A DNA stretch of 64,000 bases, from assembly GCA_039809865.1 (NCBI GenBank), contig JBDHVW010000035.1:9617-73616 (forward strand), written 5' to 3'. Shown piece after piece: positions 24,635 through 33,964 of this stretch (positions are counted from its first letter, which is position 1; each line of letters opens with the position of its first letter). The notes under the pieces are model-generated. The model searched no databases. It had not been told where the DNA came from and was given only the letters and a program-made list of their open reading frames with translations. Origin of the DNA: QWHO01 sp039809865 (GTDB lineage Bacteria; Vulcanimicrobiota; Xenobia; Xenobiales; QWHO01). Position numbers and translations under genes: made by a program.

Positions 24635-25561
24635 ATGGCGGTAACGACGGAGGCTGGTTTGGACCTACCCAAAGGCAATCCTCTCATTGAAGAGATTTCG
24701 CTGCAGCATCACGATGTCAGCGAGATGCTGAACAACCTGGAGCAGGACGAGTTCACCGGCTACGTCAAGTTCGAGGCCCCCGGTAGCCTGCGGGGCTATT
24801 TCTTTTTCAATCACGGCACCATTTTCCGCGCCGTCGAGATGGAGCGCGCCGATGCCGCTCCGGTGGTGCGCATGGTTCCGCGCCTGATGAACCGCACCAA
24901 GTCCTACCACGAGGTGGCCACCTCCACCTACGTGATGTCGCCGCGCCTCACCCAGGTGCTGGGCTCGATGTTCGCGTTCAAGCCGTTGTTCATCGACTAT
25001 GAGGTGAAGCGCAAAGAGCTCAAGAAGGTGCTCGGCAAGATCGAGCAGGACGAGTATTCGGGCATCATGCGCGTTCAGCTTCCCGACGAGGCGGTTTACC
25101 TCCTGATGGAGCGGGGCACTCCGGTCATCGACCAGTTTGCCAAGCGTTACGGCGACGTGTTGTGCGGCACCGAGGCCGTGTCCAACCTGCTGGACTACAT
25201 CCACAAGAACGGCTCCATCATTCAGGTTCACGTCGAGAAGGCGACCGAGATCGACTATCGCGTCAAGCGTATCGAAGAGGACCTGGACAAGATCAAGCAG
25301 CTCATCGTCAAGAACGACGCGGGTTTCCTGCGTGCCCAGGACATCGTGAAGGTGGCCGAGGAGATCGTGCGCGACTGGGGTTACGACCAGAAGGCCACGT
25401 TCACGGTCGAGATGGAGACGTCCTCAGGCCAGATCTTCGAATACAAGTGCCAGGCGGGCAAGAAGCTCGCGGGCTACGTCGGTCTGCACACCAACATGAT
25501 GAAGTCGATGGGTCTCAACGAGGGCGACGTGGTGAATATCCGCCCCATGGCCCCCAGCTGA
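24635..25561 (+). CDS. Protein with two DUF4388-like (PATAN) domains
   Basis: A 308-residue soluble protein. Two copies of a DUF4388-like pattern are visible: HHDVSEMLNNLEQDEFTGYV then FFFNHGTIFRAVE (residues 24-75), and KKVLGKIEQDEYSGIMRVQ then VYLLMERGTPV (about 130-175). In other bacteria such PATAN domains occur in response regulators and surface-motility regulators. The C-terminal 100 residues have a helix (YRVKRIEEDLDKIKQL) and a small beta domain. It is likely co-transcribed with the Pro-rich membrane protein upstream. Its 3' end overlaps the convergent YfhO-like gene by 47 bp. Confidence 0.65.
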   Translation: MAVTTEAGLDLPKGNPLIEEISLQHHDVSEMLNNLEQDEFTGYVKFEAPGSLRGYFFFNHGTIFRAVEMERADAAPVVRMVPRLMNRTKSYHEVATSTYVMSPRLTQVLGSMFAFKPLFIDYEVKRKELKKVLGKIEQDEYSGIMRVQLPDEAVYLLMERGTPVIDQFAKRYGDVLCGTEAVSNLLDYIHKNGSIIQVHVEKATEIDYRVKRIEEDLDKIKQLIVKNDAGFLRAQDIVKVAEEIVRDWGYDQKATFTVEMETSSGQIFEYKCQAGKKLAGYVGLHTNMMKSMGLNEGDVVNIRPMAPS

Positions 25562-27680
25562 TCAGTCCCAGACAGACCAGCAGCAGCCCGCCGCTCAGTC
25601 CCAGCAGCGGCAGCCACCCGGGCCGATAGACGAACTGCACCGTGTGTTTCCCGGCCGGCAGAGGCACCGCCCGCAGCCCGGAGTAGGCGGGGAGCACGTC
25701 GACCCTGGCCCCGTCCACGAACGCCTCCCAGCCCGGGTAGAACGTGTCCGTCAGCACCAGGTAGCCGGCGAAGTCGGCCGCGGTCACCACCTCTACCAGC
25801 GAGGGCTCGTCCCGAATCACGGTGGCCGCCACGAAGCGCTTCCCGGGACGGGCGCGGTCCGAGCCCACATCTTCCGAGGCCAGCAAGAGCTGTTCCTGGA
25901 GCACGACCCCGGGCGTCCACAGCCTCTCCCGAAGCTCTGCGAGCGGCAGCACGGCGCAGCCCTCGGTGACGAAGGCTCGGAAGCACGGCTCGGTGTTCTC
26001 GTACACGAGCAGATCGCTGTTGTGCACCAGCTTCCAGCCGGGCACCGCCACCGGCGCGTCGGTCACCATGAAGCGGGTCGCCATCAAATCCCACACGGGG
26101 TAGTCGGGCCGGTCGGTGCGCCCGAAGAAGTCCGGCTCGGGCCCGATCATGGCCCTTTGCCGGGCCGGGTAGACCGATTCGTAGGCGCGCACGTCGCGCA
26201 GCCCCAGCACGTTGGGCACATCGCACGGCAGGAGGCTGATCGCCTTGTGCCCGTCCGGCAGGACGCGCATCGGGTTGAGGGCCATGAAGCGCTGGTCCCC
26301 CAGCGACATTTGCAGATAGGCGATCGAGGGCGTGACCGGCACCAGGGGCCGCGGCGCGAACCCGACCCACTGGCGCGCTCCGATCAGCAGGTCCAGCAGC
26401 ACCACGACGACGACGCCCCAGCGGAAGACCCGCGGCGGCGCGAAGGACCAGGCCGTCAACAAGATCCCCAGCGACACCGGCACCACGAACGCGCCGCCGA
26501 GAGCCAGAAGCACCGCCCCGAACGCCACCGTCAACCCCAGCCAGAGCTTGCGGCGCATCACTCCGTCGGACAGCGCCCAGGCGCCCAGGGCCGCGATACC
26601 CAGGGCGCTGATCCCGGCGGCCCGGTAGTGGTCCACCACGAACAGCCCGGGGATGCCCGCCAGCAATCCGTTCAGAAGGGCGTATACGGGCACGCAGAGG
26701 GCCATCAGGGCGTAGGGACGGCGCCGGGGGTCCAGGCGCACCCCGAGGGCCAGCAAGAGCGTCCAGACCCCCACGTACGCGCTGAACGCCAGGGCCGGGA
26801 GGAAGGGCCCCCGGTAGTTCCCCAGGGCCGCGCTCCCGAAGCAGTCCCGCCAGATGTAGGTCAACAGCGACAGGGGGCGGGGCTGTGAGTAGCGGCTGCC
26901 CGAGCGCCCGGTGGCCACGGTCAGGGCCGCGGTGGGCACGATGATCACCAGGCTCATCAGCACCGCCAGCACGCCGACCGCCAGGTAGTGCAGTGCCAGT
27001 GAGCGAGACGGCTTCTGGCGTAGCCTCCACAGCGCCAGGAAGCCGCACAGCACCCAGCCGTACAGGGCCAGCTGCGAGAGCCCCGAGCTGACCATGAAGA
27101 ACAGCGCCAGCGTCCCCACGCCCACATAGCGTCGGGAGGGTTGCAGCGCCAGTTTCTCCACCGCCAGCAAGGCCACGGGTAGCCAGGCGTAGGCGGCCGT
27201 GTAGGCGGGCCATTCGGCGTTCTGGGTCAGGCAGGTGCACAGCATGTAGGCCCCGGAGCCCAGCAGGGCCGAGGTTTCCTCCACCTCGAGACATTCCAGC
27301 AGCGCCAGCATGCCAAAGCCGGCGATGAGGAAGTTGGCGAGCAGCATCCAGGTCCACGCATCCGCGTCGTCCAGCACCGCGTAGAACAGCATGGTGGGTG
27401 CCAGCGGCATGGAGACCTGGTCTTCGAACAGGGGGGTCCCGCACATCAGGCCCGGGTTCCACAGTGGCAGGCTTTGTTTGCCGGCTTCGGCCTTCAGGGG
27501 GAAGTAGCTCAGGATGGGGTCATCCAGCGCGTGGTTGCGCCACTCGGGGCGGTCGGTGTAGGCGTTCCAGGGCCCGAACCTGGCCAGCAGGTAGTCGGTG
27601 TTCAGGGGAACCCGTCCCTGCGAGAAGTAGGGCCAGAACCAGGCCACCAGCACCAGGAGCAGGACGGCCCGCGATTTCAA
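25515..27680 (-). CDS. YfhO-family large membrane protein
   Basis: A 721-residue integral membrane protein with about 12 helices and a long hydrophilic C-terminal section before a final helix. The family-typical opening is visible: RVPLNTDYLLARFGPW, PLWNPGLMCGTPLFEDQ, and ADFAGYLVLTDTFYPGWEAFVDG near the C-terminus, a stretch characteristic of YfhO proteins, which have been linked to glycosylation of surface polymers. The TTG start at 27680 overlaps the stop of the upstream glycosyltransferase (TTGA), which indicates translational coupling. Upstream in-frame extension runs antisense to nothing useful and lies inside the glycosyltransferase gene, so I reject it. Confidence 0.85.
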   Translation of the reverse strand: MKSRAVLLLVLVAWFWPYFSQGRVPLNTDYLLARFGPWNAYTDRPEWRNHALDDPILSYFPLKAEAGKQSLPLWNPGLMCGTPLFEDQVSMPLAPTMLFYAVLDDADAWTWMLLANFLIAGFGMLALLECLEVEETSALLGSGAYMLCTCLTQNAEWPAYTAAYAWLPVALLAVEKLALQPSRRYVGVGTLALFFMVSSGLSQLALYGWVLCGFLALWRLRQKPSRSLALHYLAVGVLAVLMSLVIIVPTAALTVATGRSGSRYSQPRPLSLLTYIWRDCFGSAALGNYRGPFLPALAFSAYVGVWTLLLALGVRLDPRRRPYALMALCVPVYALLNGLLAGIPGLFVVDHYRAAGISALGIAALGAWALSDGVMRRKLWLGLTVAFGAVLLALGGAFVVPVSLGILLTAWSFAPPRVFRWGVVVVVLLDLLIGARQWVGFAPRPLVPVTPSIAYLQMSLGDQRFMALNPMRVLPDGHKAISLLPCDVPNVLGLRDVRAYESVYPARQRAMIGPEPDFFGRTDRPDYPVWDLMATRFMVTDAPVAVPGWKLVHNSDLLVYENTEPCFRAFVTEGCAVLPLAELRERLWTPGVVLQEQLLLASEDVGSDRARPGKRFVAATVIRDEPSLVEVVTAADFAGYLVLTDTFYPGWEAFVDGARVDVLPAYSGLRAVPLPAGKHTVQFVYRPGWLPLLGLSGGLLLVCLGLISWGPWGGYSPRRPR

Positions 27681-28348
27681 AGCAGGCTTCTCAGCGTCAG
27701 CAGGTCCCGCAGGTTGGCCGAGATGGTGCGCAGGTTCTGCACTTTGGAGTGTCCGCTCAGGCGCGGGTGGAACTCGCAGGCCACGTTTCGCCAGCGCGCC
27801 CCGTTCTTGACGGCCCTCAGGATGAGCTCCATGACCACGCCCCAGCCGCGCCCGGAGGGGCTCCGCAGCCCCTGCGTCAGCTCTCGGCGGGCCATGAAGA
27901 GTCCCTGGAAGGGGGGGAAGTAGCCAAACAGCACGCGGTACATGAGGCGTTCCACGAAGCTCAGCACCCGTCCGGCCAGGGAGCGTTTGCGCAGCGCCAG
28001 TGTGCCCAGCAGCAGGTCGTAGTCCGAGCGCAGCTCCAGGAAGCGTGGCAGGTTGCGGGGCGGCAGTTGTCCGTCCGCGGGGAGGAAGGTGATCCAATCG
28101 CCGGAGGCTTCCCGCAGTCCGGTGCGGTAGACGGCTCCCAGTCCCTGGTTGGGCTCGTGCCGCACCACGCGGATGTTGTCCGAGGCCCACCTGGAGGCCA
28201 CAGCAGCGGTCCCGTCGCTACTTCCGTCGTCCACGATGACGGCTTCCCAGTCAAGGCCCTGGGTTTCCATCACCTCGACCAGCTCGCGCATCGTGGGCTC
28301 GAGGCCGTGCTCCTCGTTGTAAGCCATGACGACGACGGTGAGATCCAC
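27677..28348 (-). CDS. Family 2 glycosyltransferase (dolichol-P-mannose synthase-like)
   Basis: A 223-residue GT-A fold enzyme that would transfer a sugar from a nucleotide sugar to a lipid carrier or glycan. It opens with VDLTVVVMAYNEEHGLEPTM, has EAVIVDDGSSDGT for nucleotide binding, and ITFLPADGQLPP as the metal-binding acidic motif of the DPM1-like group. There are no C-terminal membrane helices. GTG 28348 is the natural start; longer frames run into the divergent epimerase gene. It is coupled to the YfhO gene and transcribed away from the epimerase across a 52 bp gap. Confidence 0.85.
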   Translation of the reverse strand: MDLTVVVMAYNEEHGLEPTMRELVEVMETQGLDWEAVIVDDGSSDGTAAVASRWASDNIRVVRHEPNQGLGAVYRTGLREASGDWITFLPADGQLPPRNLPRFLELRSDYDLLLGTLALRKRSLAGRVLSFVERLMYRVLFGYFPPFQGLFMARRELTQGLRSPSGRGWGVVMELILRAVKNGARWRNVACEFHPRLSGHSKVQNLRTISANLRDLLTLRSLL

Positions 28349-28400
28349 AGAATCAGGCGTTCGCAGGACCCCGGGAGGATGCCTCTCGAACGACCTGCAC

Positions 28401-29345
28401 GTGAAGAACATTCTGATTACGGGTGGCGCGGGCTTCATCGGCACGGCCCTCACCGAGGTCTTGCTCGGTCGCGGATTCAACGTCCGCGTCTTCGACAACA
28501 TGCGTCGCGACCTCATCACCAAGAAGCGCATCCAGCATGAGAATCTGGAGGTGGTGAAGGGGGACATCCTGGATCTGTCCGCGGTGCTCGAGGTGATGGA
28601 TGGCATCGACACCGTGGTCCATTGTGCTGCCATCGCCGGCATCGACACGGTGATCCAGAGTCCCACCACCACCATGCGAGTCAACCTGGTGGGCACGGCC
28701 AACGCGCTCCAGGCGGCTCAGGCGGCGGGCAAGAACATTCAGCGCTTCGTCAACTTCTCCACCTCCGAGGTGTTCGGCCGTACGGCCTGGGGTGCCGAGG
28801 AGACATCCAACGCGGTGACCGGCTCGGCCGGCGAGGCTCGTTGGACCTACGCCGTCTCCAAGCTGGCCGGCGAGCACCTTTCCCAGGCCTACTGGACGGA
28901 GCACCGCCTTCCCGTTGTCACGGTCCGTCCGTTCAACATTTACGGTCCGGGCCAGGTGGGTGAGGGGGCGATCCAGATCTTCGTGCGCAAGGCGCTCAAG
29001 GGTGAGGACATCTCGATTTACGGGGATGGCAGCCAGATCCGTGCCTGGTGTTACATCGACGATTTCATTCGCGGTCTCAGTCTCACGTTGGAGAACCCCG
29101 ACGCCATCGGGGAGTCGTTCAACATTGGCAATGCGCGTGCGGTGGTGACGATTTACGGTCTGGCCGAGGCGGTCATCCGGGTGCTGGGCTCTTCCTCCAA
29201 GATCCGTTTCGAGCCGGCCCGCAGCGTGGATGTCGAGTTGCGCGTCCCCCGCGTGGACAAGGCGCGGCGCATTCTGGGCTTCGAAGCGCAGGTGGATCTG
29301 GAGACCGGCATTCAGCGCACGGCGGAGTATTACCGCAACCTGTGA
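28401..29345 (+). CDS. NAD-dependent sugar epimerase/dehydratase
   Basis: Extended short-chain dehydrogenase of about 314 residues. It has the NAD-binding GGAGFIG near residue 9, the catalytic serine region FVNFSTSEVFG and YxxxK as YAVSK, and RPFNIYGPGQVGEGAIQIF typical of UDP-glucose 4-epimerase-like enzymes acting on nucleotide sugars. GTG 28401 starts at KNILITGGAG; no strong ribosome site precedes it. The next gene starts in a 4 bp overlap. The exact sugar cannot be told. Confidence 0.9.
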   Translation: MKNILITGGAGFIGTALTEVLLGRGFNVRVFDNMRRDLITKKRIQHENLEVVKGDILDLSAVLEVMDGIDTVVHCAAIAGIDTVIQSPTTTMRVNLVGTANALQAAQAAGKNIQRFVNFSTSEVFGRTAWGAEETSNAVTGSAGEARWTYAVSKLAGEHLSQAYWTEHRLPVVTVRPFNIYGPGQVGEGAIQIFVRKALKGEDISIYGDGSQIRAWCYIDDFIRGLSLTLENPDAIGESFNIGNARAVVTIYGLAEAVIRVLGSSSKIRFEPARSVDVELRVPRVDKARRILGFEAQVDLETGIQRTAEYYRNL

Positions 29346-29938
29346 AGCCCCTGATCGTTCTGGGCACGGGTGGCAATTGCGTGGACATTGCCGAGACGGT
29401 CCAGATGCTGCCGGAGTATGAGTTCCTGGGCTACCTCGACGACGCCCCCAGGCTCCCGGCGCTGGGCCCTCTCTCCAGCGCGCATGACTACCCGGACGCC
29501 TGGTTCGTGAACGGGATCGGGAGCACGCGCAGCTATTTGAAGCGCCCTTCGATTCTGGCTACTATTCCAGATCGTTGGGCCACGGTGATCCATCCGAGTT
29601 GTCAGGTGTCGCCTTCAAGCCAGATTGGGGCCGGCACGGTTTTGCTGCAGCAGGTGACGGTGGCCTCCAACGTCCGGATTGGGTGTCACGTGACGGTCCT
29701 TCCGCAGTCGATCTTGAGTCACGACGCCGTGGTGGGTGACTACTCGATTTTGTGTGGCGGGGTGATTCTGAACGGTGGGGTTGAGGTGGAGGAGAGCTGT
29801 TATCTGGGTGCTCGTTCGGTGATCAAGGAGTTCACGCGGGTGGGCGCTCGGAGTCTGGTGGGCATGGGCGCGGTGGTGCTCCGCGACGTCCCTCCGTCCA
29901 CGACGGTCGTCGGCACTCCAGCCCGCCCGCTGCGCTGA
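29342..29938 (+). CDS. NeuD-like sugar O-/N-acyltransferase
   Basis: A 198-residue two-part enzyme: an N-terminal PglD/NeuD-like nucleotide-binding fold (LIVLGTGGNCVDIAETVQ) and a C-terminal left-handed parallel beta-helix made of hexapeptide repeats (IGAGTVLLQQVTVASNVRIG, then VVGDYSILCGGVIL). These enzymes acetylate amino sugars such as sialic or bacillosamine intermediates with acetyl-CoA. GTG 29342 overlaps the epimerase stop (GTGA), so the pair is translationally coupled and probably acts in one surface-glycan pathway. Confidence 0.85.
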   Translation: MKPLIVLGTGGNCVDIAETVQMLPEYEFLGYLDDAPRLPALGPLSSAHDYPDAWFVNGIGSTRSYLKRPSILATIPDRWATVIHPSCQVSPSSQIGAGTVLLQQVTVASNVRIGCHVTVLPQSILSHDAVVGDYSILCGGVILNGGVEVEESCYLGARSVIKEFTRVGARSLVGMGAVVLRDVPPSTTVVGTPARPLR

Positions 29939-29950
29939 GCGGTCCGCCGC

Positions 29951-30240
29951 CAACATCGCTGGTCTGCACGTTGCACTTCGTGTAGTTCCAAAATGCAAAA
30001 CCGGAACTACAAGTCTTCCCAGCCCCTTCGAGCCGGTCGCTCGTTCCGCCGACGAGCTGGCAACATCGCTTCTCTGCCCGTCGCGTTTTGTGTAGTTCCA
30101 AAGTGAAGAACCGGAACTACAAGTCTTCCCAGCACCCTCTCGAGCCAGACGGCCGCTGCTCCGACGAGCCGGGCAACACCGCTTGTCTCCACGTCGGTCC
30201 GAAATGCAGCAACGGAACAACCCGTCTCCTCCGACGCCAC
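29951..30240. repeat. Tandem ~110 bp repeat with internal hairpins, noncoding
   Basis: The 368 bp between the acyltransferase gene and the Roadblock operon holds no gene. Two copies of a ~110 bp unit (29951-30060 and 30061-30172) begin CAACATCGCT and are followed by a degenerate third (30173-30240). Each full copy contains TGTAGTTCC, 13 nt, GGAACTACA, a perfect 9 bp stem, followed by AGTCTTCCC. No promoter was recognised before ATG 30307. Confidence 0.75.
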
Positions 30241-30306
30241 GGGGGCCCAAGAAAGCACCGGTGAAGGAAACCCCCGCTCCCCCCGAGAACCCGCCCTTTC
30301 GAATCA

Positions 30307-30663
30307 ATGTCTGAGCTGTCTAAGGTTTTGGAAAACTTTTGCCGTCTGGACGGGGTGCAGGGCGCCCTGATCCTGGACGCCGGGGGCGCCATGGTGGATA
30401 ACCACGCGCCTTCCGTTGGCGATCTCGCTCCTCTGGTGCGGTTGGTCTCGAACAGCCTGGCTCTCGGCCGGCAGGCGTCGGACGCGCTGGGTAAGTCCCC
30501 CGTGAACCACCAGTACCTCGAGTTTGCCCAGATGCAGATCACCTCCGAGATTCTCAAGAACCAGAACGTCCTGGTGGTGTGCGCCAAGACGGGGGCCAAC
30601 CTGGGCCGCATCCGGTTGGAGATCAAGAAGACCAAGCCCGACGTCGAAAAGCTGCTCGGGTAA
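30307..30663 (+). CDS. Roadblock/LC7-domain protein, MglB-like
   Basis: A 118-residue single Roadblock/LC7 domain. GVQGALILDAGGAMVDNHAP is the first beta-hairpin, and the segment NVLVVCAKTGANLGRIRLEIKK closes the fold. Such proteins act as homodimeric GAPs or partners of small Ras-like GTPases (MglA) that set cell polarity and pilus position. No MglA-like GTPase is present in this window. It starts a six-gene operon; the next gene follows by 12 bp. No Shine-Dalgarno sequence precedes the ATG. Confidence 0.85.
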   Translation: MSELSKVLENFCRLDGVQGALILDAGGAMVDNHAPSVGDLAPLVRLVSNSLALGRQASDALGKSPVNHQYLEFAQMQITSEILKNQNVLVVCAKTGANLGRIRLEIKKTKPDVEKLLG

Positions 30664-30675
30664 CACAGAGGGACG

Positions 30676-31053
30676 ATGCCGAAGAAAGTCTTGATAGTCG
30701 ACGACGAGCCTCACATCGTGGAGGTCGTCCGCGTTTGCCTGGAAGATTCCGGGCTCGAGCTGATGGAGGCGGCCGACGGCGAGCACGCGCTCGACCTGAC
30801 CCGCCAGGCCCATCCCGATCTGGTCATCCTGGACGTGATGATCCCCAAGATGGATGGCTACGCCGTCTGCCGCGAGATCAAGGGCGACCCGGGCACCCAG
30901 GGCATCCCGGTCATCCTGTTGACCGCCAAGGGTCAGGCGGCGGACATCGAGGAGGGGCAGCAGGCGGGGGCCGACTCCTATCTCACCAAGCCGTTCAGCC
31001 CCTTGAAGCTGCTGGCCGAGGTTTACCGCCACCTGAGCCTGGGCATTCCGTAG
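30676..31053 (+). CDS. Single-domain CheY-like response regulator
   Basis: A 125-residue receiver domain with no output domain. The acidic pocket is in VLIVDDEPHIVE, the phosphorylated residue is Asp53 in LVILDVMIPKMDGY, and the conserved Thr/Lys are in VILLTAKGQ and YLTKPFSP. It lies between the Roadblock gene and the histidine kinase (9 bp spacing), so the kinase is its likely phosphodonor. Confidence 0.92.
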   Translation: MPKKVLIVDDEPHIVEVVRVCLEDSGLELMEAADGEHALDLTRQAHPDLVILDVMIPKMDGYAVCREIKGDPGTQGIPVILLTAKGQAADIEEGQQAGADSYLTKPFSPLKLLAEVYRHLSLGIP

Positions 31054-31062
31054 ACCAGACCC

Positions 31063-32574
31063 GTGCAACAACGGGACGCCGAGCCGCGCAGCCGAGACCA
31101 GCTGGTCGCGCTCTACGAGATCGGCCGCGCGCTCAACTCCACTCTGGAGCTGAAAGAGGTCCTCGAGCGCATTCTGGCCATGCTGCTGCCTTTGTTCGAG
31201 GCCGAGGCCGGCTCCATCATGCTGGCCGACGAGGACGTGCTGACCATCGGCGCCGCCGTGGGCCTGTCGCCGGAGATCATCGCCAGCACGCGCGTCAAGC
31301 GAGGAGAGGGCATCGCGGGCTGGGTGGCCCAGACCGGCGAGATGCTGCTCCTGAACGGCAAGGTGGCCGACCCGCGCTTCACCCGACTGGTGGAGCGGCC
31401 CGACGAGATTTCCTCCAGCCTCTGCGCCCCCTTGCGCCATCGCGAGCGCATCACCGGGGTGCTCATGATCCGGCGGTCCGAGCCCTCTACGTTCACCGTG
31501 GACCAGCTCCACTTCTTCGAGAGCGCCGCCGACCAGGCCGCCCTGGCCATCGCCAACGCCACCAAAGTCGAGCAGGTCGAGCGCGAGCGCCAGAAGTCCG
31601 AGGCGATCCTCAAGTCCATGGCCGACGGCGTGGTGGTGACCGACGCCCGGGGCATCGTGGTGCACGCCAACGAGGCGGCCGAGCGGATGTTGGACAAGCC
31701 GCTCAAGGACCGTCCCCTCCAGGATCTGCTGCCCAACCTGGCTTATCAGCACATCCTCAGCCAGATCGGCTCGGGGCGGCCCTACCAGTCCGAGGTCACC
31801 TACGGCCCCGAGCAGCTGCTGCGGGTCAGCGCCACCGGCCTGTCGCTGGAGCAGGGGGTGGTCTTCCTGCTGCACGACGAGACCGAGCGCGCGCGCATCG
31901 AGCGCATGAAGTCCGAGTTTCTCTCGATGGTCAGCCACGAGTTGAAGACCCCGATCACGACCATCCAGGCGTTCCTGGAGCTGCTGATCTATCGCGATTT
32001 CCCGCTCGAGCGGCGCAAGCACTTCCTGGAGATCAGCCTGGAAGAGGGCAGAAGGCTGCAGAAGCTGATCGAGGACATCCTCGAGCTGGCCCGCCTGGAG
32101 TCGGGTCGTTTCCGCCTGCACAAGACCCCGTGCGACCTCAAAGAGCTGATCGGCTCGGTGCTCCCGAGCTTCGTGGAGCGCTTCCCGACCCACAGTTTCG
32201 TGTTCGAGCAGGGCACCGAAGACACCGGGCTCGAGGCCGACCCCACTTTGTTGACGCAGGTGTTGACCAACCTGCTCTCCAACGCGGTCAAGTATTCTCC
32301 CGACGGGGGGGCGGTCAAGCTGTCGCTGGGGCGCGAGGGGGCGCGGCTGACGTGTTCGGTGTCCGACGAGGGAATCGGCATCGAGAAGGATAAGATTCCC
32401 TACATCTTCGAGAAGTTCTACCGGGTGGACAACTCGCTCACGCGCGAGACGGGCGGCACCGGACTGGGTCTGGCCAACGCCCGTTACATCGTGGAGAGCC
32501 ACGGGGGGTCCATCTGGGCCGAATCCGAGCCAGGACAGGGCAGCCGTTTCACCGTGGCGTTGCCCGCGCAATAA
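31063..32574 (+). CDS. GAF-PAS sensor histidine kinase
   Basis: A 503-residue cytoplasmic kinase without membrane helices. Order: GAF domain (about 20-170, GSIMLADEDVLTIGAAVGL...GEGIAGWVAQTGEM), PAS domain (about 185-280, SMADGVVVTDARGIVVHAN), HisKA with the phosphoacceptor His292 in VSHELKTPITT, and HATPase_c with the N box LTNLLSNAVKYSP, G1 box SDEGIGIEKDKIPYIFEKFYR and G2 box GGTGLGLANARYIVESHGG. GTG start. It is the probable partner of the adjacent receiver protein. Confidence 0.93.
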   Translation: MQQRDAEPRSRDQLVALYEIGRALNSTLELKEVLERILAMLLPLFEAEAGSIMLADEDVLTIGAAVGLSPEIIASTRVKRGEGIAGWVAQTGEMLLLNGKVADPRFTRLVERPDEISSSLCAPLRHRERITGVLMIRRSEPSTFTVDQLHFFESAADQAALAIANATKVEQVERERQKSEAILKSMADGVVVTDARGIVVHANEAAERMLDKPLKDRPLQDLLPNLAYQHILSQIGSGRPYQSEVTYGPEQLLRVSATGLSLEQGVVFLLHDETERARIERMKSEFLSMVSHELKTPITTIQAFLELLIYRDFPLERRKHFLEISLEEGRRLQKLIEDILELARLESGRFRLHKTPCDLKELIGSVLPSFVERFPTHSFVFEQGTEDTGLEADPTLLTQVLTNLLSNAVKYSPDGGAVKLSLGREGARLTCSVSDEGIGIEKDKIPYIFEKFYRVDNSLTRETGGTGLGLANARYIVESHGGSIWAESEPGQGSRFTVALPAQ

Positions 32575-32587
32575 AAGGAGACGAGCT

Positions 32588-33964
32588 ATGTTGACCACCG
32601 AGGGGGCCAGCCAGACCGCGCTGGAGTCCATGATCGAGCGCTTTCGCGCCGTTCTGGTCAACTCGCCGCAGAATCCCACCGTGCTGCTGGGGTTCGCCGA
32701 GGCCAACCTGCGCCGCGGGCGCCGTCTGGAGGCTTTGCAGGCTTACCAGAAGGTCCTGAGCATGACCCCCGACGTGAGCGACGCCCACATGGCGGTCGCC
32801 GAGATTTACCTGTTGCACGGCCTGCCGCTGGAGGCCTACGAGGAGCTGCGCAAGGTGTTCGAGCTCGAGCCCGGCCGTCCCGAGGCGCATCTCCTGCTGC
32901 ACGAGATCGAGCCGCTGGCGCCCGTTCCCCAGGAGCTGGAGCGATTGCGCCAGCGGTATCCGTCCGAGTTGCAGATCGCCGAGACCCATTCGCGGCTGGT
33001 GCTGGAGATCGAGCACCTGGTGCGCGAGGTCGAGCAGTTGCGCGAGGGAGGCGAGGGCCCCGGCTCAGAGCCCGTGTCGGCCTATCACCTCGAGCAGGCC
33101 CGCAAGCGCCTGAGCCGCACGCAGCACCTGTTGGGCCTGTTGGATTCGCTGCCCACCGGGGCGGCCCCCGAGCCGCCCCGTCCCGAGCTCATCGCGGCCG
33201 AGCCCGAGCCCGAGCCGGAAGAGGAGCTGGCGCTGCCCCCGATCGATTTCCCGGTCGAGGAGCCCTCCTACGAGTCGGCCCCGGAGCCTGAGGCTGAGGC
33301 GGGGGAGGCATCCTACGAGCCGCCCGCCTACGATACGCAGGAGATGGAGGCCGACGAGGACATCCCGTCCCTCGAGGAGTTGCTGGGCGACACGTCCGAG
33401 CTCGATCTGAGCGACACGCCCGAGGGCGGTGACGACCATGACATCGAGGATTTCTTCTCCAGCCTGGCCATCACCGAGCCCGAGCCGATGGAGAGCGAGC
33501 CGTTCGACGACGGAGCTCTGCCGGTGCTCGAGCCCGAGCCCGAGCCGGTGCCCGAGGCTGCCGGCGGCGGCATCTCGCCTGCTCGCCTGGCTTTCTACGA
33601 CTCGGTCTCGGCCGGAATGCGCGAGTCGGTGGACGAGCTGTTGCGCACGCGCGGCCTGACGTCCATCTTCGTGGTTTCGGTGGAAGGTCACGTGGTGGCC
33701 TACCAGTCCCGCGACTCGATCACGCCCGACCGCATGGGTGAGCTCGTGGTGGGCATCCAGCGTTGTCTGCGCGAGTTCTCCGACGAGCTGGCTTACTGGG
33801 CGCTCGAGTGCGAGGGTGGCATCGTGCTGCTGCAGCAGCTCGACGATCGTCACGGCCTGGTGGCCGTGGGCCAGGCCGGCGCCAGCTTCGCGATGATCCG
33901 CCTCAACCTGGACAAGGCCAAAGCGCGCCTGGCCGAGCCGCTGGCGGGTGCCCCCCACGACTGA
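32588..33964 (+). CDS. TPR-acidic linker-Roadblock fusion protein
   Basis: A 458-residue protein. Residues 10-120 hold three TPR-like repeats (NPTVLLGFAEANLRRGRRLEALQAYQK), 125-195 a coiled coil, and 195-330 an acidic Pro/Glu-rich linker. The last 120 residues (MRESVDELLRTRGLTSIFVVSVEGHVVAYQ...GIVLLQQLDDRHGLVAVGQAG) read as a second Roadblock/LC7-type domain. A ribosome site AAAAGGAG precedes the ATG. It is in one operon with the stand-alone Roadblock protein, so heterodimer formation is a reasonable guess. It may be a GTPase regulator linked to TPR scaffolding. Confidence 0.75.
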   Translation: MLTTEGASQTALESMIERFRAVLVNSPQNPTVLLGFAEANLRRGRRLEALQAYQKVLSMTPDVSDAHMAVAEIYLLHGLPLEAYEELRKVFELEPGRPEAHLLLHEIEPLAPVPQELERLRQRYPSELQIAETHSRLVLEIEHLVREVEQLREGGEGPGSEPVSAYHLEQARKRLSRTQHLLGLLDSLPTGAAPEPPRPELIAAEPEPEPEEELALPPIDFPVEEPSYESAPEPEAEAGEASYEPPAYDTQEMEADEDIPSLEELLGDTSELDLSDTPEGGDDHDIEDFFSSLAITEPEPMESEPFDDGALPVLEPEPEPVPEAAGGGISPARLAFYDSVSAGMRESVDELLRTRGLTSIFVVSVEGHVVAYQSRDSITPDRMGELVVGIQRCLREFSDELAYWALECEGGIVLLQQLDDRHGLVAVGQAGASFAMIRLNLDKAKARLAEPLAGAPHD

